Positions 22,641 to 40,356 of a stretch of 64,000 nucleotides of DNA are shown here, piece by piece. A program made the translations under genes and the position numbers. The stretch comes from Metridium senile (lineage: Eukaryota > Cnidaria > Anthozoa > Actiniaria > Metridiidae): positions 22,798,375 through 22,862,374 of the forward strand of contig OX459098.1 of NCBI GenBank assembly GCA_949775045.1, given 5' to 3'. Position 1 is the stretch's first letter. Each line of letters starts with the position of its first letter. A model generated the notes under the pieces. It had not been told where the DNA came from. It did no database searches and saw nothing but the letters and a program-made list of their open reading frames with translations.

Positions 22641-23631
22641 TGGCTAAAGCAAAAGCAAAGTAAGTAAATATCTTATATTGCAATCCTATTGGATGCAGTA
22701 AATACATACAATATGTTGCCTACACACAATCATTCAATACTATCTCCTAGACATAAAATCTATTGGGTTGCTAGAGTGATTTTCATATGACCATGCAAGA
22801 AAATATACCATTTAGTTTGTGGTAGTTGATAAAGAACAAGGGTATAGTGTTTACTATTAACTATTAGTTTGCTTATTCTTTCATGGTCATATGAAAATCA
22901 CTCTAGCTGTATTTTATTGACTATCAACCTTTTATAGACATCCCACTAAGCAAACCTCAATGCTGGAATTGTCCTGTGTACACCACTGGAACTCCATGCC
23001 CTACTCTTCCTGCAGTTGATTGGTTGCGTTACGTAGTGTCCATGGAGTAACTTTTCAAAAAAAAGCTGGTGTGTTATGTTATCTCTTTGTGTTTGTTATA
23101 GGACCCTTTTTGTAAGATTGGTCAGTATGGCAGGCACTGGGTTCTTCTACACAATGAGAAGAAACAGACTGAAAGAAAAACTACAGTTAATGAAATATGA
23201 TCCTGTTGGTATGTTAATACATCTATTATTATTATAACTTTTAACACCCTTTAACTCTCGTTCTATAGAAATGTGGACGTTCTAGTCAATCAATAAATTA
23301 ATCACTTTTTTAAACATCTCAATTTATTTAGCCAGTGGCTAATTAGGGACACTCACACTCACTACCTCTACATTAAATGTTTTAGCACACAACTGAGGGA
23401 GGGAAACCAGATAACCCAGAGAAAAACTCTGTGGCATAGGAGAGAAGAACACATCAAACAAACTCAACCCACATATAATTCATGCCTGAGCTACGACTCA
23501 AACCTGGATCACAGTGGTGAGAGGGGCGCAGTAAATCACGACACCATCCATAAATGATATTGATGTGTTTTCATTTTGTAGTAAAACAACATGTGCTCTT
23601 CACAGAGCAAAAAATCAAGAAAAGCAAGTGA
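22641..23631 (+). CDS. MRPL33: MRPL33, mitochondrial large-subunit ribosomal protein bL33m
   Basis: Tiny zinc-ribbon-derived ribosomal protein of the mitochondrial 39S subunit. Visible coding exons: 22641-22659, 23102-23208, 23582-23631. Product (M)AKAKAKTLFVRLVSMAGTGF, then FYTMRRNRLKEKLQLMKYDP and VVKQHVLFTEQKIKKSK, about 58 residues (human 65). The AGTGF / KRNRLREKL / YDPVVKQ-VLF pattern is diagnostic. The initiator ATG seems to be split over an intron: A from the upstream exon plus TG at 22641. Neighbour RBKS is also its neighbour in human, which supports the call. Intron 2 carries a MITE and intron 3 a reversed SINE. Confidence 0.92.
22772..22905. mobile_element. MITE, TA-flanked, in an MRPL33 intron
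   Basis: Perfect-looking 25-base termini tagagtgattttcatatgac / gtcatatgaaaatcactcta. TA at each end suggests a Tc1/mariner-type target. Confidence 0.8.
23316..23556 (-). mobile_element. tRNA-derived SINE, reversed copy, last MRPL33 intron
   Basis: Complement of the SINE at 18018: reading plus strand, cactcactacctctacatta, agggaaaccagataacccag, then the complement of the B box near cgactcaaacctggatcaca. The tail is at the left end. Confidence 0.8.
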
Positions 23632-23974
23632 ACCACAATAATACCTTTTCAATTTACATCAAGATTGAAACAAGCATTGGAGTCAGCAACATATGATAAA
23701 ATACATATATATTGACATTTGATATCAATTACCAGAAATATGTCCCTTGTAATGGTGGGCTATTCTCATGATAAATGGACAACATTTTAAAAGAAGGGAG
23801 GCGAAGAGAAATGATATCACTGGTGACAGTAATTGTATTAAACTGGTAATAGGGACCTTCAGAAGAAAACAAGTTCTTTTTACATGTGTTAATAAGCACA
23901 TAAACATATCATATAATTTGATAATTATATTTTTTGAAATATAATTCAGTGTAAAACATGTAGTTGTTCTCCAA

Positions 23975-24207
23975 TAGAGCAAATGCAGTTAAACCATGAA
24001 ATGCAATCTAAGAAAGTACTAACAAATAGTGACTATTTTGTTACTCAACGAGAACATCTTGAGACAAAAGAGTAATACACAAGAAACCTCATTATCCTTT
24101 GTTATATTATTTCTTCTGGGTGAATAGTAGCAACAATTAGTCACTATTAGTGGCTTTTTGTTAGAATTTACTTGATATTATTTCATGGTTTAACTGCATT
24201 TGCTCTA
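23975..24207. mobile_element. MITE, TA-flanked
   Basis: Termini tagagcaaatgcagttaaac / gtttaactgcatttgctcta extending into catgaaat / atttcatg. 233 bases, non-coding. Confidence 0.8.
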
Positions 24208-24606
24208 GGAGGTATCTCATATCTTGTACATAAACTATTAGTAAAGAAAGAAAACAAAACACCACCTTTACTCACTGATTTTATTTTGTAATCAACTGCA
24301 CCTATAATTCTACATAAACCACTATAATCTGACTTTCTAGATCAACTATTTCATACGATTTTTATGATATTTGACTGTACATAAAAACACAATAGCAGTC
24401 ACCACTATTATGGGTGAAATCAATCCCTCTAATTCTCTGGTATATATTTGCATATTAATGACGGCAGGGAGAAGGCACTGCCATACTGGCCCCCCTGTCC
24501 ATTCACTCTTTATAATTTCTAGTAAATGTTTGATTCTTGTTTTTTTATGAGAGTAACTCATTACCCTTCAATAGTTCTTCCTGTGAACAACACCAACTAT
24601 TTTTAT

Positions 24607-25268
24607 GGACTGACTAGCCTCAAACACACAACGGGCCAGTGGTCATTAAGCCAAGAACAATACCCTTGCTTACATTGGTGTCCATATTTCAATTTGGTGT
24701 ATGACTGACTAGCCTCAAAGACACAATGGACCTGTGGTCATTCAGCCAGGAACAATATTGTTGCTTAATTTGGGTGTCCATATTTCAATTTGGTGTATGA
24801 CTGACTAGCCTCAAAGACACAACGGGCCTGTGGTCATTCAGCCAGGAACAATACTGTTGCTTACGTTGGTGTCCATATTTCAATTTGGTGTATGACTGAC
24901 TAGCCTCAAAGACACAACGGGCCTGTGGTCATTCAGCCAGGAACAATATTGTTGCTTAATTTGGGTGTCCATATTTCAATTTGGTGTATGACTGACTAGC
25001 CTCAAAGACACAACTGGCCTGTGGTCATTCAGCCAAGAACAATACTGTTGCTTACATTGGTGTCCATATTTCAATTTGGTGTATGACTGACTAGCCTCAA
25101 AGACACAACTGGCCTGTGGTCATTCAGCCAGGAACAATATTGTTGCTTAATTTGGGTGTCCATATTTCAATTTGGTGTATGACTGACTAGCCTCAAAGAC
25201 ACAACTGGCCTGTGGTCATTCAGCCAGGAACAATATTGTTGCTTAATTTGGGTGTCCATATTTGGTGT
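24607..25268 (+). repeat. About 94-bp minisatellite, seven copies
   Basis: Unit gactgactagcctcaaagac + acaacgggcctgtggtcatt + cagccaggaacaatattgtt + gcttaatttgggtgtccata + tttcaatttggtgtat. Copies alternate between cttacattgg and cttaatttggg variants, suggesting higher-order (two-unit) duplication. Intergenic. Confidence 0.9.
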
Positions 25269-26071
25269 ATTAACAACGCAGAAAAATGATTAAAGAAGAG
25301 TAACAGCTACCTCAACACATCACCATGACGAACATATACATAAGTTTTCTCATGTCCCATATTTTTTTCTTTTTAAAATAAATTGACAAATACAATAATT
25401 TGTCATTAAAACAGAGGAATGTGTGGCACAGCCAGTCACTTCCCGTAACATAAAACAAGACAGGACTGTCAAGATATACAATACAATACCCATACAAACA
25501 CAGCCCTGGGTAACAGCCATTGAACCCTTTAGTTATATCACCCAGGTAACTCACTATACAATACCTTTGAATGGTAGACATCCAAGTGAACAAAGGTCGC
25601 CATGGAGACCACAGATCATAGAAGCTGAGACCAAGAGGGATTCTGGGAAGTGATATCTTATTTACATGTATGTGACTTGACAAGTGCAGTCACTAAATAA
25701 TCAAGCCGAGATTGTAGTCAGAGTACCTCTCTTTGAGATCTAGTTGTTTTTATCAGCTTGTGTGATCTATGATCTACCATGAACCTTTGCCCAATCTGAT
25801 GTATACTTGATATACTAGATATAACCACTCATATCTAAACAAAACCAACCAAACCACTATAATGTTAAAAATGGTCATTGCAGACCAGAATTCTTTGGAA
25901 ATATTTGTTACTAGCAGAGCATTTCATTTCAATTTGACAAGTATTTAAGAAGTGATTGCCCACTGTCTTTTTTCAAAATAAAATAATATAAACCTAAAAT
26001 GACTGTGGTTAAAAATCAAAACAAAATATATGTCAGTAATCCTGTATGACCAGCCATGGCTTCTCTTCATA

Positions 26072-32287
<6,216 letters not shown>

Positions 32288-32854
32288 TTCTGGGTTACTA
32301 CCAAATGGTGCACTGATGGAAGAAACCCCTTCGATCTCGGTGTTCGCCCGAAAACCGGAAATTACACCGCTGATAACTGTAATTACATGGCGGGCGCATA
32401 CCCTCGACATCAAGATCAGGAAGTCAAAAAACAAACAAGAGGAATCAAGAAAAAAATTACTTTTATTTATCGCTGTACATTTTGAATCTGATGATTTGTA
32501 TAATAATATATAAGATAACCTGGGAAATGTTATCTCTCTTGTATAAGCGCTATACAAGCTATATTATTATTATTGTGTGAAAGGCGGTTGTGAGAAACAA
32601 AATGTTTTGCTGAAAATTGATGTTACAATGTTAAAATATTTATAAGCTATCTATTTAGATGTTTCTTGTATTTTACATTGTAAAGCTTAATAATAAATTT
32701 GAAATATGCCAAACATTTACATCACAACCCATTCAGACCCATTGGGGTTCCTGTGTTGTTAGCACCGCTGGCCACGCCTGCACTACACCGCCATATTTGT
32801 TTTCTATGTAAAAGGCGAATATATATTGTCGTTTGGTCAACCAAGGCGGTAATA
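32288..32854. promoter_or_regulatory. Divergent promoter region RBKS / ACTR10
   Basis: 567 bases between start codons. The plus strand carries GGGGTTCCTGTG at 32744-32755, about 100 bases before the ACTR10 ATG. A gcgctatacaagctatatta / ttattattattg piece near 32545 resembles the 3' tail of a LINE/SINE of the same type as at 63310. Nothing specific found near RBKS. Confidence 0.5.
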
Positions 32855-35800
32855 ATGCCTCTTTTTGATATTATTGGATTAGGAGGAGAGAAAAATGCTG
32901 TTGTAATAGACATAGGGACAGCTTACACAAAGTAAGTCATTGCTACATAATGCTACATAATGTACAATATCACTTATTTTGTAGTAAGTTATTAATTTTG
33001 TACCTTGTACCTAATCAACACAGCCTAGATATTAGCTAACCTATAATCTCCTACGAAATGTATAGCATGATTTACAAGACGAGTTCATGTCCCTATCTTG
33101 ATATATCACATTGATGTGAACATTCTTGTTCTATTTGTTATTGTGGCTGCTTTGACTAACCTGTGACGATGTTGTTACCATTTTCTAACTTATCATTTGG
33201 CTGTGATTTGTTGATAGATGTGGATTTGCTAAAGAAGCAGCACCAAGGCATATTATAGCAAGCTGTATAACACATACTGTTAATGGAATGGTAAGAATAG
33301 TACAGAGGCAGACATAACTATGTTTGATGGAATAATATTAAGGTGTTTCCCAGTAGTTTTTTTTATCAACCACACTTCTCATTTTCATTTAGTGGATTGA
33401 TAAACTTTTCCTGATCTGATCAAAATGAATTTTACACCAGACAACAAACATAGATGGAAGTTTTGATTGATGTCAAATTCAACTCGATCAGCATTTCCAT
33501 GGCAGCAGAAAGCAATGATCGTTGAAATCAGTTTTTCTAAAATATCTCCCGTTTTCAATGAGGTTCAGAAAAATCACTATGTACATGTTAAACTTTGCAT
33601 TCAGGCACAGCTATTCAGATGATAGTTAAAGTGTTTGATTAGAGTGATTTCGAATAAATTGCAAAAACATTCTGTGACCGCGTATTTTGATGCTCGAAAC
33701 TATAGCAGAACAAAAAAATCCTTCGCATTTGCAAAATGATGTCAAACCACTGCTAAACGTTATCTAAAATATCTATTTACCTTTCCTGAAAGCGACGTTT
33801 GTGAAAACTTTTTCTTTGCAGAGTTTTCATGTAAAGGTGCTTTCAATGAGAAGTGTGGTCACTAAAAAAACTACTGGGAAACACCTTAAGGTTACGGTCC
33901 ACGTTCGCGGTGTGCTTTCACATGCTCTCAGTTAAAAGTTTGTTTACCGCGTCATTTTACAATAATAATAGACATATTATATATCATTTTAAAGCTTATA
34001 TAACAGAGAATAAGACTGTGTATGTTTTGTTATATACAACAATTTTCTGTAAGATATGCTCTTCGAAAAACCTTAAAATTAACCGCCTTCAATGCGAGTA
34101 ATGTAAAAAAGTATAAGTCAAAAAGTTCATACTGCTTTGCCGTCATTTTTTCGTTATGTCAATCAACACATATTGGTCTTCCAAACCGTGTCCAGTTTTT
34201 TTGATAAAATGCTTAGTTTTATAGTTATGGCCCGTTTTGTTATTTAACTTGAAGTTTTAACAATGAGTCTACTTTGAAACACATTTATTCAAGAACGAAG
34301 CATTTTATCGAAAAAACTGGACACGGTTTTGAACACATGTATGTGCTGATTGATATAATGCAGAAATGACGGCAAAGTAGTTGGAACTTTTGGACTTATA
34401 CTTTTTTTAATGAAAGTGCTCGATTTTGAGGTTTTACATGAAGCATTGGTTAAAGATATTATTTTTCTTAAAAAAAACTTACATAGTCTTATTCTCTGTT
34501 ATATAAGCTTTAAAATGATATATACTTTGTCTATCTTTATTGTTAAGTGACGCGCTAAACAATTTTTAACGGAGAGGACCCCGCGAACGTGGACGGTAAC
34601 CTTAATGTTGACTGATTGGCCAACTGGTTGATTGACTGTCTGACTGACTGACTGACTGACTGGTCAGTTCATTTGTCAGATTGATCCAATGGATGAAGTT
34701 GACCTGATTGATATATTTATTGACTGAATGATTAATTTAGTGTTTCATTTAAATGATCAATTAATTCAATAATTATGAGTGATTGATGCAAACCCTTTGT
34801 TTTTCAGACACAGACTGAGTATGTTTTTCATAACTACAAAAGAAATCCAGATGAACTTTATGCAGTTTTAAGGGACTTTGTCCACATGATCTACTTTAGG
34901 TATTGCATATCTATATGAAATTATCATAAGCGATTGTTACATTCTTGCTGATATTCACTGATTGACACTGTGATATGTTCTACAGATATCTTCTTGTAAA
35001 TCCAAGGGACAGGAGAGTTGTCATCTGTGAATCTGTTTTGTGCCCCACTTTGTTCAGAGAAACACTAGCCAAAGTTTTATTCAAGCATTTTGAGGTTTGT
35101 ATTTTAAATGGCAGGAAATTATCAAGCAATAAGAATCAATGACGCTCAGCCAATTATATAAAGACATCAACTTCCCATATCAGAACATATTGTACCACAA
35201 CAATGTTTTATGACAGTCATTGTTCTGTAGACGGTCAGCACCAAATCAAAACATTGTTTAGGATTGGTTTAAATAATAACAGAGTCTTTCCAAACAACTG
35301 CCCTAAACCTCCCCTAAACCTAACCAAACAATAGCGGACTGTATTAGGGGCCAACGAAAATGCAGCTTTCGACTGGTGCTGTATTAATGGATTTTAACCA
35401 AAATCACTGGATATGCAAGTTTTGTCAACTTATCATTAGATATGTATGTGGGTCTGATGATAAGTTGACAAAACTTGCATATCCAGTGATTTTGGTTAAA
35501 ATTGTTACTAATCAGAAAATAACAATCAACTGGTCTTTGCTACTGTGTTATGCTAACTAGACTGTAATATTGTTACAGTAATATCAACTAATGAATCACC
35601 AGCCCATCAAGAACTGATGATAGTATTGTTGTTTTAGGTACCATCAGTGTTATTTGCGTCATGTCACTTGGTTAGTCTATTTACACTGGGTGTTCCAACT
35701 GGTTTAGTTGTTGATTGTGGATACAATGAATCACTTGTCTTACCAATATCCTTTAGAGTATTGTCATGCCTTCACTGTCTGCCTTGTATTGCCATAGTGT

Positions 35801-38380
35801 TACAAATGATATTTCATACAAAATTTTACAAAAGTCAGTACAGTAGGTAATATAATGAAAAATATTACCTATCATTTATATCAAATACAGATGCAGCCTA
35901 TACTAGTTTACTCACTAGTTTCCATTTAAAGTCAGTACAGTCTTATTGTAATTAGGTGTATCTATTTATAAAGTCACTATAATTGTGTCATGAACATGAT
36001 GATTTCTGTCATCACTCATGATATCAGAGCATGTACATTGTATTAGCTACATGCAGAAGGTGGTTGTAGTGTTTGTTTAGTTTTCAACTCTTGTCGTGTT
36101 TGTCCTTGATTGACACAAATCTATGAAGGAATCCCTATCATCAAATCTGTTACGTCAATCCCTCTTGCTGCAAAGTCTATTCATGAGTAAGTATTCTTAC
36201 TTTGTCTTTCATTGTTCTGAATGATTCCATTTTTTGTTCATTAGCTTTAACACCAGTGTCATTCTAAAGCCCGGTTCACACTGCCTCATAATCGTAATCA
36301 TTTGCAAAACAAAAGAAATTAGAAAAGGAAACACTTTAGTCTTTGTTTTCTAATTACCCAGGTGATAATAAATCTTTTGTTTTCTTGCTTATGATTATGA
36401 CGCTCGTGTGAACCAGGCATAAGTGTTTACTAATGTTTTACTTGTATTCAAGATATCTTGAGAAGCAGTTGATGGATAGAAGTCTTGTACAGATTGAGAA
36501 AGGCATCAAACCGATATCAACAGTAATGGGTATGTATATATCTATGTATATTATATGTATAATATTATTATTGGATAGTGTATTAATGGTGGCTATCATT
36601 TCTTTCTATTAGCTTCTCTGCCAGAAGACATCTTGGAAGACATAAAAGGTAATAGTACTAATACAATTTGAAGAGACCTTTCCAGAATTTGCATGACTGG
36701 CCATGAAACAATCGATTGCAGTCAAGGCTGGATTGGATGAATCTTTATACATTCACTGTGTTTTATCCACTCCAGCCTTGACTTGAATGTATTGTTTTAT
36801 AATCAGTGAAGTGAATTAGGTCTATTGATATTGCTCACATGGTTTAGTAATTAATTTATTTCCTTACATTATTTCCTTGTTAGTTCGTACTTGTTTTGTT
36901 GCACCAAAGTTCAAAGGTCCACAAGATGAGCCAAGACCAGCATCAATGGTACATCAAGTTGATTATCCACTTGATGGAGGCAGAATTCTACGTATTGAAG
37001 GACAAATCAGGTTTATAATTATTCACATTAGAGATTTCTAATTTAGTGAAATAGGCTTGTTATATTCCATGCACCAATATGTTCTAGCCGCAGGAAGCAA
37101 AGACTTATCTGATGCTGGACATGATCATGTTAGCTTACATCATGATTTATGTTGGTTGGTTGTCGTCAGTATTCTGAAAATGGTAAAGGAGTAGAGTGTT
37201 CTGTTTCCAAAATCAATAAGTTTGGGTTCCCCCATGGTTATATAATTTGCCTATTCTGCTAAATGGGAAATCTCTATCCAAATGCACCATCAGTTTGGTA
37301 TTGCTTAATATAACTAGGTTTTGATATCATGTTGTAGGGAACAGACCTTTGATATACTGTTTGACGGTGACGAAGAGGAGAAGTCAATTGCTACAGCATT
37401 ACTGGACTCTCTACTAATGGTAATACTAGTGTATTCTTGGTGTTCATAATTACTCCATTGTTCTCTAAGTCTGTTTTTGATTCCATGTACAGTGTCCACT
37501 TGATACTCGCAAGACTCTTGCTGAAAACATTGTTGTTATTGGAGGAACAGCAATGGCACCAGGATTCAAGTAAGATTATCTTTGTTTTTATATTGTATAA
37601 TGTCATACCTACCCCACAGTCTTGACGTTTCTCATGGTGATATTGTTGATCTTCAGACATCGCTTGATGCAAGAAATCTACATACTGCTGCAGTCACCGC
37701 AATACAGAGACAAACTTTTTATCAAGACAGTCAAAATGCACCAGACTCCTGTTAGTGCTAATTCCACAGCATGGCTTGGAGGTGAAGCAATATTATTCAT
37801 TGACTATAGTGTGACTTTAATTAAAATATTTATTTGTAATAATATCAGCATTTTTGTCAACAATTTAGTAGACTTTTCTCATATTTACAAAATTTCCAGT
37901 GAATGATTGACAAGATCTTGATAAACTCATATCATAGGAACATGACTCATTCTTGCTAACACATATCTTGAAAGTCAGTAACTCTTCTGTAGTCATTATA
38001 CCCAGACAACTTTGCACTTAGTAAACTGTGAAACAATGTTTGTGTTTCTAGGAGCAATATTTGGTTCTCTTGAAGTGCTTGCTGACCGTTCTGTAACAAA
38101 AGAACAATATATCCAAGACAAAAGGATACCTGACTGGATGCAGTGTGATATACCAGTAGAAACACAACCTACTGTAGAAGAACTACAAAGACCTACCCTG
38201 TCACGACGACAAACCAGTGGAATAACTAGTACTCTTAGCAGTCTAAGCAGTAAATTATCCAGTCATATTCTTGGTTCCAGTAGCAGTCGACTCAGTTCAA
38301 GTGGACGGTCAAGTGCTTCAAGTTCACCTTCCAGTAAGAGTATTCAAGAAAGCCCAGCAGAAGAAAAGAAAAGTGAATGA
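32855..38380 (+). CDS. ACTR10: ACTR10 (ARP11), dynactin pointed-end actin-related protein
   Basis: Subunit of the dynactin pointed-end complex, in cargo transport by dynein. Thirteen exons: 32855-32931, 33218-33290, 34808-34899, 34986-35094, 35638-35745, 36119-36186, 36453-36529, 36613-36648, 36884-37010, 37338-37419, 37493-37569, 37657-37781, 38052-38380; 459 residues versus 417 in human. Matches: [20 protein letters not shown] at the start, [119 protein letters not shown]. The C-terminal exon adds about 70 residues, very Ser-rich, not in human. Intron 5 is a probable U12-type intron. Confidence 0.96.
33342..33885. mobile_element. MITE with TTAA target duplication (first of a pair)
   Basis: Termini ggtgtttcccagtagttttt / aaaaactactgggaaacacc with internal caacca-cacttctcatt / gagaagtgtggt mirror. 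TTAA at 33338-33341 and 33886-33889. TTAA is the piggyBac-type target. No transposase; 544 bases. Confidence 0.85.
33890..34601. mobile_element. MITE with TTAA target duplication (second of a pair)
   Basis: Termini ggttacggtccacgttcgcgg / ccgcgaacgtggacggtaacc, with most of the 712 bases forming imperfect arms (ttataacagagaataagact mirrored by agtcttattctctgttata; aaactggacacggttt). It shares the TTAA at 33886-33889 with its neighbour and ends at TTAA 34602-34605. Confidence 0.88.
35391..35502. repeat. Perfect 46-bp inverted repeat (hairpin), ACTR10 intron 4
   Basis: 35391-35436 (attttaaccaaaatcactgg...) is exactly mirrored by 35457-35502 with a 20-base loop. No mismatches seen, so it is young or maintained. 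The ORF over it is fortuitous. Confidence 0.9.
35746..36118 (+). other. Probable U12-type (minor spliceosome) intron, ACTR10 intron 5
   Basis: Starts with ATATCCTTT, the exact U12 AT-AC donor consensus, directly after LVLP (35745). Near the end is tccttgat, close to the U12 branch consensus TTCCTTAAC, about 10 bases before the coding ATC TAT GAA (IYEG). There is no AG to use. To keep the frame the intron must end ...gacacaa|ATC, i.e. AT-AA; using the nearby AC would shift the frame. Confidence 0.8.
35842..35930 (+). repeat. Dispersed repeat family A, copy inside the U12 intron
   Basis: Blocks attacctatcatttatatcaa, gatgcagcctatactagttt and actagtttccattta match the right arm of the 11826-12127 copy. 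Confidence 0.75.
36269..36418. mobile_element. MITE with gcccggttcacac termini, ACTR10 intron 6
   Basis: Ends gcccggttcacactg / cgtgtgaaccaggc; inner arms also mirror (aatcgtaatca / tgattatgac). 150 bases. The mirrored gttcacac end is typical of hAT-like non-autonomous elements, but I did not find a target duplication. Confidence 0.7.
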
Positions 38381-39166
38381 ACAGTACATGTTCATCTTTC
38401 TCAGCTGCTATTCAGCATCTATCTTGAAACTAATGAAATGTCTTGAAGACAGTTTGAAATGTAGAAATAATGTATTATGGCATAAAACTATTATTTATTG
38501 ACTCTTGTAACCAAGTATTTAGGAAGTGTCTATAAATCATGCCTGGAAAGGATTGCCTTTGTGACATTATTGGTTTATATTATTGGTTCTGGCCACTAAC
38601 CCAACCAGGTAACTGCAGAGATTTATCGACATGTAGCAAGAGCTTTTAAATGGTTAAAATTAGAATATAAATGAAGACATACTTCCAGTAAGAGTAATTC
38701 TGCAGGAACATTAAAATTATAAATAGACTGAAATATTGTCAATCAGATAATAGAATGAGGTATCAATCTTAAAACTTTCTTATTGTTACTATCAGTAAGT
38801 ATTCAAATAAACAATATTAAATTGCATTTTACCAGGTCTTTTGATTTGGGATCCCTGTGTACATAACTATTACCCATTGACATAGTTTTGTTAGGTCAAC
38901 TAAAGATTTGAAAACACTTGTCCATATATGTGCAAATAACTGACCTAGAAATATCTAGAAATTTGATTATTGTGATCATTGTGATCAACTAATATCTAGC
39001 TAGTTTTTGTTGGGTTACCTGTGTTATATAAAAAATTTCAAAATTCTAATATTTTCAAAATGATTTGGAAATTTTTAGAATGTAAATTTTTAAATAACCT
39101 TAGTTAATAGAAAGAATAGTTGTACTGAGGAAAATAGGGTTAAAAAAATTGAAAGAAAAAAATAAG
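38381..39166. other. ACTR10 3' region
   Basis: AT-rich sequence with the ACTR10 3' UTR; no gene, element or repeat recognised before the tRNA. Confidence 0.6.
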
Positions 39167-39252
39167 TCCTTCGAGCCGGATTTGAACCAGCGACCTAGGG
39201 ATAACAGCTTTACCTCTACAGTCCCCCGCTCTGCCAACTGAGCTATCGAAGG
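39167..39252 (-). tRNA. tRNA-Tyr (anticodon GTA) with a 13-base intron
   Basis: Read on the minus strand: acceptor CCTTCGA pairs with TCGAAGG, discriminator A; D arm AGCTCAGTTGGCAGAGC; anticodon region GGGGGACTGTAG with GTA; then an intron of about 13 bases (aggtaaagctgtt) and ATCCC completing the stem; T arm CTGGTTCGAATCCGG. Anticodon-loop introns are the rule in animal tRNA-Tyr genes. Unlike the SINE heads, both ends pair fully. It lies 98 bases downstream of the CINP stop on the same strand. Confidence 0.95.
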
Positions 39253-39350
39253 GTCACTTGAAAATGTTGACCGAAATTTAGTCTTTTATAGAATAAATTT
39301 AATCAGTCGACTATAACATCTCAATTTGTTTTTATTTGTTTTATTTTTTT

Positions 39351-40356
39351 CTACCGTAATCCAGTCTCTATTAACATACTTTCAAGTAAAACGTCTTTTT
39401 CGTCGCTCAAGTACGGTTCATGTAGCCATAACGATAAATAAACCATAAGTTCATTTCGATCTCTTGTCCTTGTAAAATGAGGGAAAAGTTTCTCTTTTAG
39501 ATCCAATTCTTTTCTGTATATCATATGTAATTTTTGAGAAAAACAATCTAGAAATTAACAAATAAGACAAAAAATAAGTAAAATGACATAAATAGCAATA
39601 TTGAAAAGACGTCAAAAATACTCAAACATTGTTAACAAAAACGTTTCCATTTGTACTTACAATACTGTTGCAGGGGCCATGTGTTAAAATATATTTCATT
39701 TTCTTCTTTGTACTCGCTCTTTTCTTTCAAGTTTTGTCCAAGTTTTTCTGCTGCCCTGAAACTCTCAGTTATCGAGTTCATTTTGCTACAGATCTGAGAC
39801 TGAGAAATGTAATTGTTAGCCACACATTGTAAGTTAATAATATATATACACGTGCTCTAAATATATCATAGGAAAATAGAAGAGAAACTCTTACCATTTT
39901 GGTAACTATTTGTGATAGTTCTTCAAAGTTTTTCATGACATTTTCTTCAAGTTCATTAGTAGTTGATTCATTCAAATCATTCAAGACAGCTACTGAGTTA
40001 GAGTTGTCTACATCACTGTATCTAAAAGAGAAATCATTATTTTGTTATATTTAATCATGTTCTTCTATACATAAATAGGACATCTCTTGGTAACAATGAA
40101 TAGCTTACTGTCGTTGTAGTTGTAGATTCATCAGATTATTAGCAACATTGAAGGCTAAAGAGTTCAGGCTGGTCCATTTTTGGACCATCTCATGCCATGT
40201 TGCACACAAATCTCTCAGTCTCCTAGACACATCACAGGTTGGTTTGGTTCTTGGAGATGCTCTTGGTGAAGGGCTGTCGTTACCGTTGTCTTTTTTACGC
40301 GGGCTTTTTGATTTCGGTGTTTTTGTTGGAGATTTTCCGTCTCTTTTGGACGCCAT
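39351..40356 (-). CDS. CINP: CINP, CDK2-interacting protein
   Basis: Nuclear protein linking CDK2/CDC7 with ORC/MCM and the ATR checkpoint in human; also reported in 60S biogenesis. Exons: 40109-40356, 39895-40021, 39661-39799, 39351-39547; 236 residues (human 212), phases consistent. Matches: ATWHEMVQKWTSLNSLAF and NVANNLMNLQLQ (human DWHNLILKWETLNDAGF-TTANNIANLKI); YFNTWPLQQYY; KLHMIYRKELDLK; LMVYLSLWLHEPYLSD; SMLIETGLR at the C-terminus. The N-terminus has a Lys/Ser/Pro-rich tail (KRDGKSPTKTPKSKSPRK) with repeated SP/TP sites, longer than in human and a plausible CDK target. An E-box CACGTG lies at 40364-40369, just upstream of the start. Confidence 0.94.

Larger units (their letters stand above)
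23632..26071. other. Convergent spacer MRPL33 / RBKS
   Basis: No gene found. It holds a MITE (23975-24207), a minisatellite (24607-25268) and otherwise unique AT-rich sequence; the right part should include the RBKS 3' UTR. Short ORFs on both strands lack family resemblance. Confidence 0.6.

Noticed and set aside
35360..35560. 66-codon ORF in an ACTR10 intron
   Set aside because: Runs through a perfect hairpin; does not join either neighbouring exon in frame.
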